From Adiantum capillus-veneris (taxonomy: Eukaryota > Streptophyta > Polypodiopsida > Polypodiales > Pteridaceae): a DNA stretch of 64,000 bases. Positions 12,696 through 23,520 of this stretch are shown here, piece by piece. The position numbers and the translations under genes were made by a program. Below the pieces are notes generated by a model, which was given only the letters and a program-made list of their open reading frames with translations, made no database searches and was not told the DNA's origin. The stretch spans positions 147,328,741 through 147,392,740 of the forward strand of contig CM043945.1 of NCBI GenBank assembly GCA_014529385.2, in the 5' to 3' direction. Position 1 is the stretch's first letter, and each line of letters begins with the position of its first letter.

Positions 12696-13460
12696 TTGGT
12701 GCTCCCTACAGCCGGTGATGGAGTGATGTGGGATTATAGCAATAGCCTCTCGAAAGGAACATACCAACTAATCCTTCAGTATAACCTCAATGGGACTGAA
12801 AAATTGTTGATCAGCAGATCCCTTGAATGGCTTGACAGTTTGTGTCTGCCTTTGTACGAATCTAAGTTCGAGTGGAAAGCATGGTGGTGGCCTAAGAATA
12901 GACATTTTCTAAAGCCGCAAACCAAAGAAGTATACCACATCCTTATGGCTTGGATGAATTGGTTCACCCCATTGAACAAACAATGGGGTAAGCATTGGCT
13001 AGAGTCGAGATGGGAGGTAATTGCAAAGAACATTTGGTTCCCTCAATGGCCACATGGTATGAAGGTCTTTCTATGGAACGTTCTATGCGGAGCCCTACCA
13101 AATGGTATGAAGGTTCTAGCCAGGGATATTGGCCCAAATAGATGTTTGCAATGCAAAACGGCTAGTGAAGACTTCCCTCAATGCGAGATGATTTGTGTTT
13201 GTGGCATAACGGGGAAGATTTTCAAATAAGTTCAAAAAATTTCAAATAAGTTCAAAAACCCTGGAAGACATGATTCTTTATGAAGAACCTTTTCCTAGGA
13301 GGGAAGGTGCTTAAGAGCCAAACACTGCTTATTGTGAGACAAATTGTGAGATTCTATTACTTCAAATAGGTTTGGAAGGCTAGGAGCTATTGGGTCTTCG
13401 AACACACCATGAAAACATCTAGGTTCATAGAGATAATACAAGAAAGTAGGGGGCAATTAT
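12696..13460 (+). pseudogene. LINE C-terminal fragment with RT zinc-binding (zf-RVT) domain, copy 1
   Basis: The 177-codon frame 12,696-13,229 has the hallmarks of the zinc-binding domain that follows RT in plant L1-type LINEs: a Trp-rich run (FEWKAWWWP, WEVIAKNIWFPQWP), then GMKVFLWNVLCGALPNG and RCLQCKTASED. Beyond its stop, 13,270-13,460 still reads as LINE tail in other frames (FYYFK, VWKARSYWVFE). It lacks endonuclease and RT and is broken by frameshifts. It resembles the region missing from the 3' side of the LINE at 41-50 kb, so both may belong to one family. Confidence 0.7.
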
Positions 13461-13599
13461 CATCATTGGGAAGCGGAAGAACTCTAATGAGTGGAATAGA
13501 GCCATCGATGCCGCATCGATCGGCCTACATCATTAAAGGTGTGATCCATTTCGTTGTCAATGAGGTGGCTCCTTTGTCAGTCAATGTATCCATGGTCTC

Positions 13600-13840
13600 T
13601 TGTATATGTCATGGCTCGGCACAAGCATGGCAAGAATTTGTAATTTGTTGGTTATGTCAATATAATCTACTCACCATTGTGAGTTTGGCCAAAAAAAAAA
13701 AAGATTCCTAAATTGCCTAGGATGCCTAATGTCTTCCTTTTCTTCTTTTTTTTGCAAAACTCACAATTGTCAGTGGATTATATTATCTCAACCGAAGAAA
13801 TACAAATTCCTACCATGCTCGTGACGAGCCATGACAACTA
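13600..13840. repeat. Imperfect inverted repeat, about 80-bp arms
   Basis: The left arm (about 13,607-13,690, TGTCATGGCTCGGCACAAGC...CAATTGTGAGTTT-like end) matches the reverse complement of the right arm (about 13,757-13,837). By eye about three quarters of positions agree, with a loop of about 65 bp. The loop contains GGATGCCTAATGTCTTCCT, which recurs at about 14,008. Confidence 0.7.
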
Positions 13841-14313
13841 TTACAGGACATAACTACATTGGATGGTAGGGGAGCCACCCAAGGAAAGGAATGAGTCCAC
13901 CTCTTCACCCAAGAAAGTTAGTCATAGCGGTGTTGAAGGTCCTAATCCAAGTTCATCAGATTTTGTTTGTTTCCCAAGGGTGATGATTGCCCCTGCTTTT
14001 TTGGATTATCTAGGATGCCTAATGTCTTCCTAAAGCCACTGAAGGCCTTTGACAAAACTTAAAAAGAGTCTACCAAAATGGCTACCAAATGGGCTTTGAG
14101 AGCTCTCATTTCACATGGCTATTGGACATAACTTATTAGAAGAACAAATTAAAAGGTATTCCTAATGGCTTCAAAAAAATTAAAAGGTGCTCCTAATTCA
14201 AAGATTTCACTCAAAAACAAGAAAAATTATGTGTTGGTCTATAGCACATAACGACAAGCAATGACGAAGCACATAGATTTGAAACAATATTACCTAAGCA
14301 AGATAAATACAAC

Positions 14314-14317
<4 letters not shown>

Positions 14318-14400
<83 letters not shown>
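14318..14400 (+). repeat. (GT)n(GA)n compound microsatellite
   Basis: About 56 bp of GT run directly into about 26 bp of GA. No coding meaning. Confidence 0.95.
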
Positions 14401-14416
14401 AACGCTAAAAAAACTT

Positions 14417-14500
14417 AGAAGAACCGTTCATTTAGGCATTTAATAGAAGAACCGTTCATTTAGGAATCTAATAGAAGAACCGTTCATTTAGGCATTTAAT
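14417..14500 (+). repeat. Three tandem 28-bp units
   Basis: AGAAGAACCGTTCATTTAGG plus eight bases is repeated three times (14,417, 14,445 and 14,473). Unit 2 has two substitutions. Confidence 0.95.
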
Positions 14501-14950
14501 CTCCCAAATGGTATTAACACTCTTTTGTCAACACTTGTCCGACCAATTTTTCTTCCAGATTCGGGAGCCTTGTCTACTGGGATTAAGGTGTGCGCTAGAG
14601 GGATCATCACTGACATTTGCTTTGGTTGCAACTCAGCCTTTGAAGATCCCCTTTATCTATTCAGCAAGTGCCCTACGTCATGGGGGCTAGCCGCTAAGGC
14701 TTGCAAATGGGTATGGGGAAGACTTGAAAGATCATTTTTTGTACTGATGGCCTGATCTTGGGAGGGCATGGATTCCAAAGCCAGGTCGTTTTGGTGTGCA
14801 CCCAAATCACTAGATTCTGCTACTTGAACCAATTCTACAAATCTAGGAGCCTTCGGGTATTTGAGGCCAAATTGGATGTAGCTCATTTTGATGATATTGT
14901 GCGTCTAAGCACTGAGCTCATCCATGGTGTAGGAACAAGAAGAGGGTAAG
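14500..14950 (+). pseudogene. LINE zf-RVT fragment, copy 2
   Basis: The frames here encode LSTGIKVCARGIITDICFGC followed by EDPLYLFSKCP and WVWGRLERSFFV. This parallels ALPNGMKVLARDIG...C..C...ED in the fragment at 12.7 kb. Downstream, LNQFYKSRSLRVFEAKL parallels FYYFK.VWKARSYWVFE. It is a second C-terminal copy of the same LINE family, with frameshifts and without the RT core. Confidence 0.6.
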
Positions 14951-15124
14951 CTGACAAAAATGAAGAATGGATTCATGCATTGAGTTGCTTAGAACACTCA
15001 AGAGGGTAGGTTTAACATCTCCATTTGGTATCCTCATTGTTTATGTACAAGCCTCTATTGGAACCCTAGACCCCTTGAGGCATATGTAGTGTTTGAAGAC
15101 GATTGTATTCTTTTCGAGTTAATA

Positions 15125-15247
15125 TGTAAGGACATGGGTCCCACGGGCAAAGCCAATGGCACAGTCGGACAGTGTGTAAGCTAGGGGAAGGCTATAGGAT
15201 AGCACAGTTGGGTGGAGACTAGCACACGCATTACCGCCACCCTTTCA
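15125..15247 (+). repeat. Gypsy A 5' LTR
   Basis: 123 bp, TG...CA, about 83% identical to 36,726-36,848. The bases immediately after it (TGGATTCTGTGCG) would be the primer-binding site, but I cannot match them to a tRNA. Confidence 0.85.
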
Positions 15248-15759
15248 CTGGATTCTGTGCGTAGAGACAACCAACATCTACGCCCTCCACAATGCACAAC
15301 TTAAGGTGGGCAACCAAGCCAAACTTGACTGGCAACTCTACGACATCGAGGCTCTGAAGGCTTCCGTTTGGCGCCGTTGGTTGCATGCATAGGAAGGCCC
15401 GCTTAACCCTTGCATGAAGAAGGGTTAAACCCACCCCACCTCCAAAAATTATTTTTTCCTCGGAAGGTAGCTTCAAAGTGAACAAAATCCTTCACAAAAA
15501 CGATGAGTTTTTGTGAAGAATCCACGAAGGTGTTCTTACGATGAACGACACATGAAGCGCTACAATTTCCACAAGGCGAGGTCTGCATGCGACGCAAATC
15601 GCCGAGCATAAAAAATACAAAGACTTCAAGATTTTTACAAGGTACAAGTTTATGTTTTTTTCTCTCTCGTTACATTAGTGTGTGTTTACCATGGCCAGTG
15701 AGGACATCCCACCTACGCGCACTTTTGATTTGGAGCACATAGATCAAAATCAGGACACC

Positions 15760-16036
15760 TGTAGACATGTAGTAGTGTTAGTGTGTATATGGGCTTCACC
15801 AGGGGCACTTTTCTCCCACTGGGTTTTTGCCCCTGGACATCCGGTGTGAAAGGACACCTTATCTCTTAGGGTTTCATATAAGCTTTGTAGCTCTGAGTTT
15901 GTATACTCTATTATTCTAATACAGAGAGATAGACTACAGAGATCTCGTACACAAGCTCTGTGTCTTCTCCTTCTCCATCTTCTTCCTACTCTGAGTTGCT
16001 GTCTTCCTTCTGTTTCCTGTTTCATCATCTTCAACA
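15760..16036 (+). repeat. Copia 5' LTR
   Basis: 277 bp, TG...CA. It is followed by the primer-binding site TGGTATCAGAGC at about 16,039-16,050. Confidence 0.93.
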
Positions 16037-16436
16037 ATTGGTATCAGAGCAAGGAGATTTCCAGAGCCTCTACTTACGTTTTCGCATCCGCGCGCGCAAT
16101 CGCAGTTTTCAAGCAGTTTTCGTAAAATTTGCTTGTGGGAGCATCCTCGACGTTCCGGGAGTATTCTGATCAGGCGACTTGGGGTTTTACCCCCCTTTCG
16201 AAGACGTTCGAGCCCTCAGAATTTTGTTCTGAGCAACGTAGCAGAAGTTACTTTTCGAAGGCGTTTAGATCAAGAGGGTGTGCTTTTTGACAGATTTTCT
16301 TCAGGTAAACAGTTCTTTTGGGAAGCAGCTTGTCTTAGCTTTGTGCTGAGATTTTGTGTAGAGTTTTGCTTGCATTGGAGAGGAGATTTGTGAATCTCTT
16401 GGAGGTTCTTTTGCTCTCTTGTTTGTATCCACAGTA

Positions 16437-19400
16437 TGGCTCAATTACGGAGAAAGAGATTTTTGGTGCGTTTACATCCAAAGACAAATTGGACGGTACC
16501 AACTATTCTTTTGGTCTTTTATGGCCCATGTTTTGGTTGGTAAAGGATTGTGGGATTATGTATCTGGAGATGAAGTTCGTCAGTAGCATTGCACCTGCCA
16601 CGCCTGGTCATGGTGCTGCTGTTGGTGCAGGGACCCTCACAAGTCACTCCAGAACAAAAGAGATGGGATACTAAAGATGCACAAGCTATGGCTGTGATTG
16701 CCTTAACCATAGAGGACAATCACACCACATATCAGATCTTGCAGAACTTCTGAGGATGCTTGGAACACTCTGCAAGCTATGTTTGGAGGAAGAAACGCTG
16801 CCAGAATAGAGTTTTGAAGAAACAACTTGACAAAATACAGTTGGACGAGGTGACGATATCGTCGAGCATCTTACAAAAATCAGGGATCTTAAAGAGCAAT
16901 TGCTTAGCATTGATGAAGTGATTCAGAGAAGGACTTGGTTTCAAAAACACTCAATTCACTACCACCATCTTATTTGATTTTCAGACTTCTTTGACTTGTC
17001 TTTGCGAGCTAATCCTGAGCCTCTTCATTTTGAAGAGTTAGTGGCTTTGCTATTGCAGGAGGATCAATCACGTAAGAACAAGTCTTTACAGGTGGATGGT
17101 ATGGGATCATGCTCTTGTTGTACAGAACAAAAACAAGGGTAAAGAGAGTGCTCATCACCCAAGTCTGGTGCAGGACAGTCTTCAGAGAAGTCTAAAGGTG
17201 ATTCCGACAAGTCAAGAAGAAAGGTAAATGTCACTACTGCAAGAAACCTGGTCACTACATTGTGAGTGTAAAAAGGAATTGCTAAAGAAAGACGAGAAGA
17301 GTCAAGTTTGGTTGTTTCAGCTTCTGGTGATTCTTCTACAGCTAAAGAAGAGTCTGCAAACTTTGTGCAGGATTCTTATGCTTTCTTAGTATGTTCAGAT
17401 TTTTTTGCTTACAGTATTGAAGAGACACAAATGATTTGGTACTTTGATAGTGGTGCATCCAGGCATATTACTTCAAGGAAGGATTTGTTTTGTTCATTGG
17501 ATGCAGCTCCAACAGGAAGAAGGTGACATGTGCAAATAATGCTTCTTATCCAATCACAGGCGTTGGTAAGATTTTGATTACCATTTCAGATGGTTCAGAT
17601 TTATGCTTGCCAGATGTCTTATATGTTCCAGGAATCAAGAAGAATTTGTTTGTCTGTATCCTCTCTTGCAAAAAATGGTCTTCGGGTCATTTTTGAGGAT
17701 GACAGATGTGTTGTACGAGATCGAGAGAATGGTTATTCTTTATCACTACAGGTACGCTGGAAAATGGATTATTTGTGCTAGATCGTTATGAAAAGCAGAT
17801 TCAGGTATGTATTGCGAAACAAGACTCAGGCCATGTAGGATGCTGAGTTGTGGCATGCTAGATTTGGGCATGTTGGTTATGGCAGTTTGATGACTTTACA
17901 ACGTCATAATATGGTGCATGATTTGTCTTTATTGGAGATGCCACCAAGACATGTATGTGAAGGTTGCGTTCTTGGAAAGATGCATAGATTTGCATTTTCA
18001 CAGGATGGTTCAGTTAGAGCGACGAAAGTTGGAGCTTGTACACAGTGATGTATGTGTCCTATGAGGACGCCATCTATAGGAAACAGCCTTTATTTTGTGA
18101 CCTTCATTGATGACTTTTCCAGGTTTTGTTGGGTGTATCCACTCCAGCAAGTCAGATGTGTTTGCAGTTTTTCAACATTATGTCACCATGGTTGAAAATT
18201 ACAGGTTGCAAAGTACAGACTCTTCGTACCGATCGAGGAGGTGATAATGTCATGTGCATTTAAGGATTTTTGGGGAAAGAAAGGCATTAAACACCAATGC
18301 ACTATGCCATACAACCACATAAGAATGGTGTTGCAGAACGGAAGAACAGGTCTTTAATGGAGACGGCTAGATGTATGCTCAAGGCTAAGAGTTTGCCTCA
18401 TAAGCTATGGATGGAGGCAGTTGCTTGTGCAGCACATGTTTTGAACAGGTGTCCTACTCGTGCCTTGAAGACATTACTCCATTTGAAGCTTGGTATGACA
18501 GACCCTTCAGTCAGTTATCTTCGTGTTTTTGGTTGTCTTGCTTATACTCACATCCTCAGTAGTTACGTGGGAAGCTTGATGATAAGGCAATCAAATGTAT
18601 ATTTGTGGGGTACAGTAGTGGAAGTAAAGGTTATAGACTTTACAATCCTACTAAAACAAGATTTTTGAATGTCGTGATGTAATTTTTGCAGAAACTACTG
18701 CTCAACCTATGGTTGCTTTTGATTACCGCATATGCAGACACTGATGTATTTGAAGTTTTGCTTCCTTCTTTTGTGGAGAATCAAGAATCACAACAGGTTG
18801 ATAATCTTGATCAATCTTTTGATCAGCATGTGACACCTCATAATGTAGAGGAAATTGTGCGTGAAGAGCAAGAAGTTCTCAGGGAAGAAAGAACCTTGCC
18901 TAAATGGGTTCAAAAAACATTGCAGGGGCAAGTTGGATGGACCGTTGCACGAAAAACACGTGTTGGTACTACTTTTGGTAGAGAGCAAGTAGATTTGGCT
19001 TGCTTTAGCACTCTTTGTGATGCAGATGAGCCTGATTCATTTGAACAAGCTTTAGAGTGTGTTCAGTGGAAAGATGCTATGCAACAAGAAATTGATTTTA
19101 TTCATAAGAACATACATGGGATCTAGTGGACTTGCCTACAGGTAAAAAGCCTATTGGTACAAAGTGGGTTTTTAAGGTAAAAAGGAAACAAGATGGTACT
19201 GTTGACAGGTACAAAGCAAGGCTTGTGGCAAAAGGCTATGCGCAACAGAAAGGCATAGATTATGATGAAACCTTTGCTCCTACTTCTCGTGCGTCCACCA
19301 GTTAGATCACTAGTTGCAATTGGCTCATCATGGTTGGAAAGTGCATCAGTTGGATATCAAAACTGATTTTTGAATGGTGATTTGCAGGAAGAAGTTTATG

Positions 19401-20179
19401 TAAGTCAACCAAGTGTTTTGTTGTAAAGGTCAAGAGCAAAAGGCATGTAGATTGCGTAAAGCTTTGTATGGTCTCAAACGGGCTCCAAGAGCATGGTATG
19501 AGAAGATACATACTTATTTGATTGGCGAGGGATTTCAGAATAGTCCAACAGAAAGTACTTTGTATGTCAAAAAGAGAGATGGAGTTCATTATGCTAACAC
19601 TTTATGTGGATGATATGTTCTTACTGGCAATAATGCAATGAAATTGAAGCGTTTAAGATGCTTGAGAAAACCTTTGAGATGTCTGATCTTGGTTTGCTAC
19701 ATTAAGCTCTTGGTTATAGCGATTCAGATTGGGCTGGTGATTTTGGACACACGACATTCCACAAGTGGCAATTGTTTTTTCTTGGAAAATGCATGTATAT
19801 CTTGGCTAAGCAAGAAGCAACCCCACAGTGGCTACATCAACTTGTGAAGCTGAGTACAGGGCAGCTTTTCACGGCAACAGTTGATTGTGTATGGATACGT
19901 AGGTTATTGGCAGATCTTTGTGAGTGTCAACAGGCACCCACTACCATTTTCACTGACATTCAGAGTGCTATGGCAGTTGCAAGGAATCCAGTATTTCATG
20001 CAAGAACAAAGCACATAGAGGTTCACTACCACTATGTCAGGGAAAGGCTACATGCAGGGGAGATCACACTAACTTACTGTCCTACACAGGATAACATTGC
20101 AAATCTATTTACGAAGGCGTTATCACGAGAAAAGTTTGAAGCTTTCCGAAAAGCTTTGGGCTTACTCTTATACACATGA
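16437..20179 (+). pseudogene. Copia polyprotein remnant
   Basis: Blocks in order, in changing frames: gag (KLDGTNYSF, TIEDNHTTY); zinc knuckle CHYCKKPGHY at about 17,232; protease WYFDSGASRHIT (about 17,437), with the D-S-G catalytic triad; LWHARFGHVGYGSL and the integrase core (TDRGGD-like, then HKNGVAERKNRSLMETAR at about 18,315); [40 protein letters not shown] spread over 19,155-19,280 (RT start); ALYGLKRAPRAWYEK; YVDD at about 19,602; RNase H end HARTKHIEVHYHYVRE and FTKALSREKF. Between about 19,690 and 19,720 the text jumps from LGLLH to SDWAG, so roughly the end of RT and the start of RNase H are missing. At least six frameshifts or stops. Confidence 0.85.
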
Positions 20180-20226
20180 TGATCTCCTACCTTGTACGGA
20201 TTCACACTATCACTACAGGGGGGATT

Positions 20227-20503
20227 TGTAGACATGTAGTAGTGTTAGTGTGTATACGCGCTTCACCAGGGGCACTTTTCTCCCACTGGGTTTTTCCCCC
20301 TGGACATCCAGTGTGAAAGGACACCTTATCTCTTAGGGTTTCATATAAGCTTTGTAGCTCTGAGTTTGTATACTCTATTATTCTAATACAGAGAGATAGA
20401 CTACAGAGATCTCGTACACAAGCTCTGTGTCTTCTCCTTCTCCATCTTCTTCCTACTCTGAGTTGCTGTCTTCCTTCTGTTTCCTGTTTCATCATCTTCA
20501 ACA
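20227..20503 (+). repeat. Copia 3' LTR
   Basis: 277 bp, about 98.6% identical to the 5' LTR by manual comparison. The adjacent ACACC completes the target duplication. Confidence 0.93.
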
Positions 20504-21475
20504 ACACCACGGGTTCCGTTGACGCTAATATGCATGACGATGATGATCTAGGAGATCATGGCCTTGTAGATATGGCTGCTTTCAAGATTTTGAAAAGTCG
20601 CCAAAGCGTACTTGAACGCAACCTCTGCACTCAATGCAAATGTTACAAATCTTACTGAGCTACTTGTGAAATTTATGAATTCACAAACGGCTCAAGGAGC
20701 CACAAGTGGCACGGTTTAAGGAAACCAAGGTTGCACGACTCAAGGAGTCCAAGAGACAAGTACTTCAGAAGCTGCAGAAGATAGCAATGCATTGCTTAAG
20801 AATATCACCATTCCTAAGTTTCACAGAGCGTGATCGCAACAAGGATGCGGTCAATACATTTTTACACAAATGGAGTGACATTCATACGTTGAGACACACC
20901 CCGAATATAAAAACGGCTATGGAAACAACTCTATCTCTTAAAGGCAAATCTTATAAGTGGTGGATGGCATTTCCAGTAGATGCTCGTCCTCCGTCTTGGG
21001 CTACGTTTCAAGCTTCTTTCTCCAAAGAGTTTTTGTACTCCAATGAAGAAGATAAGAATTGGTTATCATGGTAGCATGCCGCATGTCTGGCCTCTCTCTC
21101 ACGTAGTACCTTTCGAAGTATCCAAAAATCATATTAAAACTAGAAGGTCTAGATGAATTCCAAAAGATACGGGGTTTTAATAAGGTTTTTGACAAAGACT
21201 ATCGTCTTCATGTCAAGACCCAACATCCAAAAACTTTGGAAGAAGCCATCGGTCATGCCCAAAGATATGATGATGACCAAGAGAGGAAGGAAAATGTTCC
21301 CTACAAAGAGCCAATGGAGAGGTAGATCTCCACATGTTCCAAGAGGAAATAAGAGACAATCTACCTCTCCACACCCACAAGAGGCGAAGAAGCGTAAGCA
21401 ATCACAAGATACTCCACGTGGATCTATCAGCACTGCTAATTTTGAGTGTGCAAAGAAACACAATTTTGTGTTTTA

Positions 21476-22614
21476 GATGTCTCTCGGACCAACATAACAA
21501 GAAAGATAGTCCTCTTTTGCAAGGCAAAGGAAAGGCCATGCACACGCTGCAATGCCTCACATTAGATTCATCTCCTAAATACTGTGTTATAGAGGTTCTT
21601 CATATGGAAGAAAAGCACAAGTGTTGTGTGCCTGCTTCAATGTGGCAGCCCACCTTTGACCCCCATGATTTGATTTGCATGCATGGCACTATTAACGAAC
21701 AACGTGTTCGTATTTTAATGGATGATGGTGCAACTCATAACTTCCTGAACTATAAGCTAGTCAAGAAATTGAAGCTTACACAGACTCCCTGCTCTCACAA
21801 GTATGTTGTCAAACAGATGTCTGGGAATGATAAAGAAGTATGGAACACGGTAGTTCAAGGGGTTGAGCTTATTGTTCAAGATCATACGATGACCATTGAC
21901 TTTCAAGTTATGAACATGGACCATGCTGATATAGTTTTAGGATGGGAGTGGCTGCATGGTTTAGGAAACACATTGCACACTAGTTATGAACACAAGTCCT
22001 TATCCTTTATGGCCAATGGTAAACATGTGCTTTTGCTTGGTGAGAAAAATATACCATATGCACCTCTTATATGTACAGTCGAGCTTTCTATTTTGCAAAA
22101 AGCAGATTTAATAGATGAAGTCTTTTTGTGTTATTTCTTGTCTCCAAGTCTTGTGAATTCTCAAGAGCCAAGTGATGTAAATTCTAGTAATGGTATGCGA
22201 AGTGCAATGAGTTCTAATGATAAGCAAAGTGTTAACAAATCTAATGAGCAAAGTGCTCTCAATTTTAATTCTATTGAGCAACGTGCAACTGTTGTAAAAC
22301 AAACATTACAAGAGTTACAAGATTCTCCATCCCAACATAACTCTAATTTACTTTCTCCTTTTGCACGGCAAAAGCTGACTCACTTACTCACGGAGTATAG
22401 TGATGTATTCTCAAGTGATTTACCACCGGGTTTACCCCCTATACGTGATGTGAAACATGGCATAGATGTTTTGTCAGGCACTAAACCGATAAGTAAACCA
22501 CCTTATCGTATGAGTGCTAAAGAAGCCAAGGAGGTTGCGAGTCAATTGGCTGACTACCTCGCCCATGGTTTCATTAGACCTAGCACTTCACCTTGGGCAT
22601 CACCAATTCGGTAA
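21476..22614 (+). pseudogene. Gypsy A protease and start of reverse transcriptase
   Basis: A long open stretch contains the retropepsin-like signature ILMDDGATHNFLN (about residues 127-140 of the 21,334-22,614 frame). The first residue of the usual (I/L)(I/V)D(S/T)GA(S/T)HNF motif pattern is altered to DDGAT. ADIVLGWEWL follows as the second protease motif, then a linker, then VFSSDLPPGLPP, PYRMS and [14 protein letters not shown], the classic entry into Ty3/gypsy RT. The frame breaks at about 22,610, where PIR should be followed by KKKDG. Confidence 0.8.
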
Positions 22615-23520
22615 AAAAGAAAGATGGTACTATGCGCATTTGCGTAGATTATCGCGGATTAAACGCAATAACCATCAAGAACAAGTACCCTTTGCCTCGA
22701 GTGGATGGGTTGTTTGATCAACTCCATGGGGCAAGATACTATACAAAGATAGATCTTTGTTTAGGATACCACTAGGTGTGTATCCTTTTGCAAGATATCT
22801 CCAAAACTGCCTTTAGAACACGGTTCGGGCATTTTGAAGTTTTGGTTATGCCTTTTGGTTTAACCAATGCTCCAGCTACACGGTTCGGGCATTTTGAAGT
22901 TTTGGTTATGCCTTTTGGTTTAACCAATGCTCCAGCTACATTTATGACACTCATGGATAGTGTCTTACGTCCCTATCTTGGAAAATTTGTTGTGGTTTTC
23001 CTTGATGATATTCTCATTTACAATAAGATTGAAGATGAACACATAGAACACTTACAATTAGTGTTCAAACAGCTACGAGCTCACGTTTTGTATGCTAAGC
23101 AAAGCAAGTGCAATTTCTATAAAACAAAGATACATTACCTCGGTCATGTGATCTCTTATTCTAGCATCAAGATGGACACTAACAAGGTCGTTGCCATTCT
23201 TCGATGGCCACATCCCAACACGGTTGAGGAGCTTCAAATAGTCTTAGGCATGGCTTGATTTTATCGACAGTATATCCGTGATTATGCCAAAATCAATGTT
23301 CCTATGACGGATCAATCTAAAGAAAAATATAAGACCTTTTCTTGCGAAGAAGCTCAAAAACGTAGTTTTGAACAGCTCAAGGTAGCTATAGCCACTGCTC
23401 CCATCCTAGCAATCGTTGACTCACTTAAGCCGTTTGTGGTAGAGATTGATGCTAGTGATAAAGCAATCGGTGCGGTACTCTAGCAGGGAAGACCTATAGC
23501 CTTTGAAAGTAAAAGTTAGA
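22600..23520 (+). pseudogene. Gypsy A reverse transcriptase / RNase H, with exact 60-bp duplication
   Basis: [21 protein letters not shown], then [11 protein letters not shown], a nonsense codon, TAFRTRFGHFEVLVMPFGLT, and VVVFLDDILIY (catalytic DD intact). The block RFGHFEVLVMPFGLTNAPAT appears twice in a row because 22,821-22,880 is exactly repeated at 22,881-22,940, in frame. After a stop at about 23,258 it continues as FYRQYIRDYAKIN, PFVVEIDASDKAIGAVL and a stop where Q is expected. Most stops fit C-to-T change. Confidence 0.85.
22821..22940 (+). repeat. Perfect 60-bp tandem duplication in RT
   Basis: The two 60-bp units are identical at all positions and keep the reading frame (20 codons). 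They duplicate the conserved MPFGLTNAPAT palm motif, which should disrupt RT folding. Confidence 0.98.

Larger units (their letters stand above)
15760..20503 (+). mobile_element. Ty1/copia retrotransposon inserted in gypsy A gag
   Basis: 277-bp LTRs (15,760-16,036 and 20,227-20,503) begin TGTAGACATG and end CTTCAACA. They differ at about four sites. The target duplication ACACC flanks both ends (15,755-15,759 and 20,504-20,508). TTGGTATCAGAGC just after the 5' LTR is the standard initiator-tRNA-Met primer site, and CAGGGGGGAT before the 3' LTR is the polypurine tract. Domain order is gag, protease, integrase, RT, RNase H, as in Ty1/copia. Despite near-identical LTRs the coding region is full of frameshifts and has a deletion between RT and RNase H. 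Confidence 0.93.
15691..21473 (+). pseudogene. Gypsy A gag, split by the Copia insertion
   Basis: ATG at 15,691 begins MASEDIPPTRTFDLEH. The frame reaches the ACACC target site at 15,755-15,759 and continues in phase after the Copia at 20,509 (TGSVDANMHDDDD), which shows the insertion point was coding. Further on, frames give WWMAFPVDARPPSWATFQASF and LHVKTQHPKTLEEAIGHA, typical gag capsid sequence, and then CFRCLSDQHNKKD, a remnant zinc-knuckle region. Several frameshifts and stops make it inactive. Confidence 0.7.

Noticed and set aside
14417-14500. CRISPR-like array
   Set aside because: The units are directly adjacent without spacers, and the context is a plant genome.
15366-15382. TTTGGCGCCGTTGG as the primer-binding site of gypsy A
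   Set aside because: It lies about 120 bp beyond the LTR end set by the matching 3' LTR and the TAATA duplication, so it is not in the right place.
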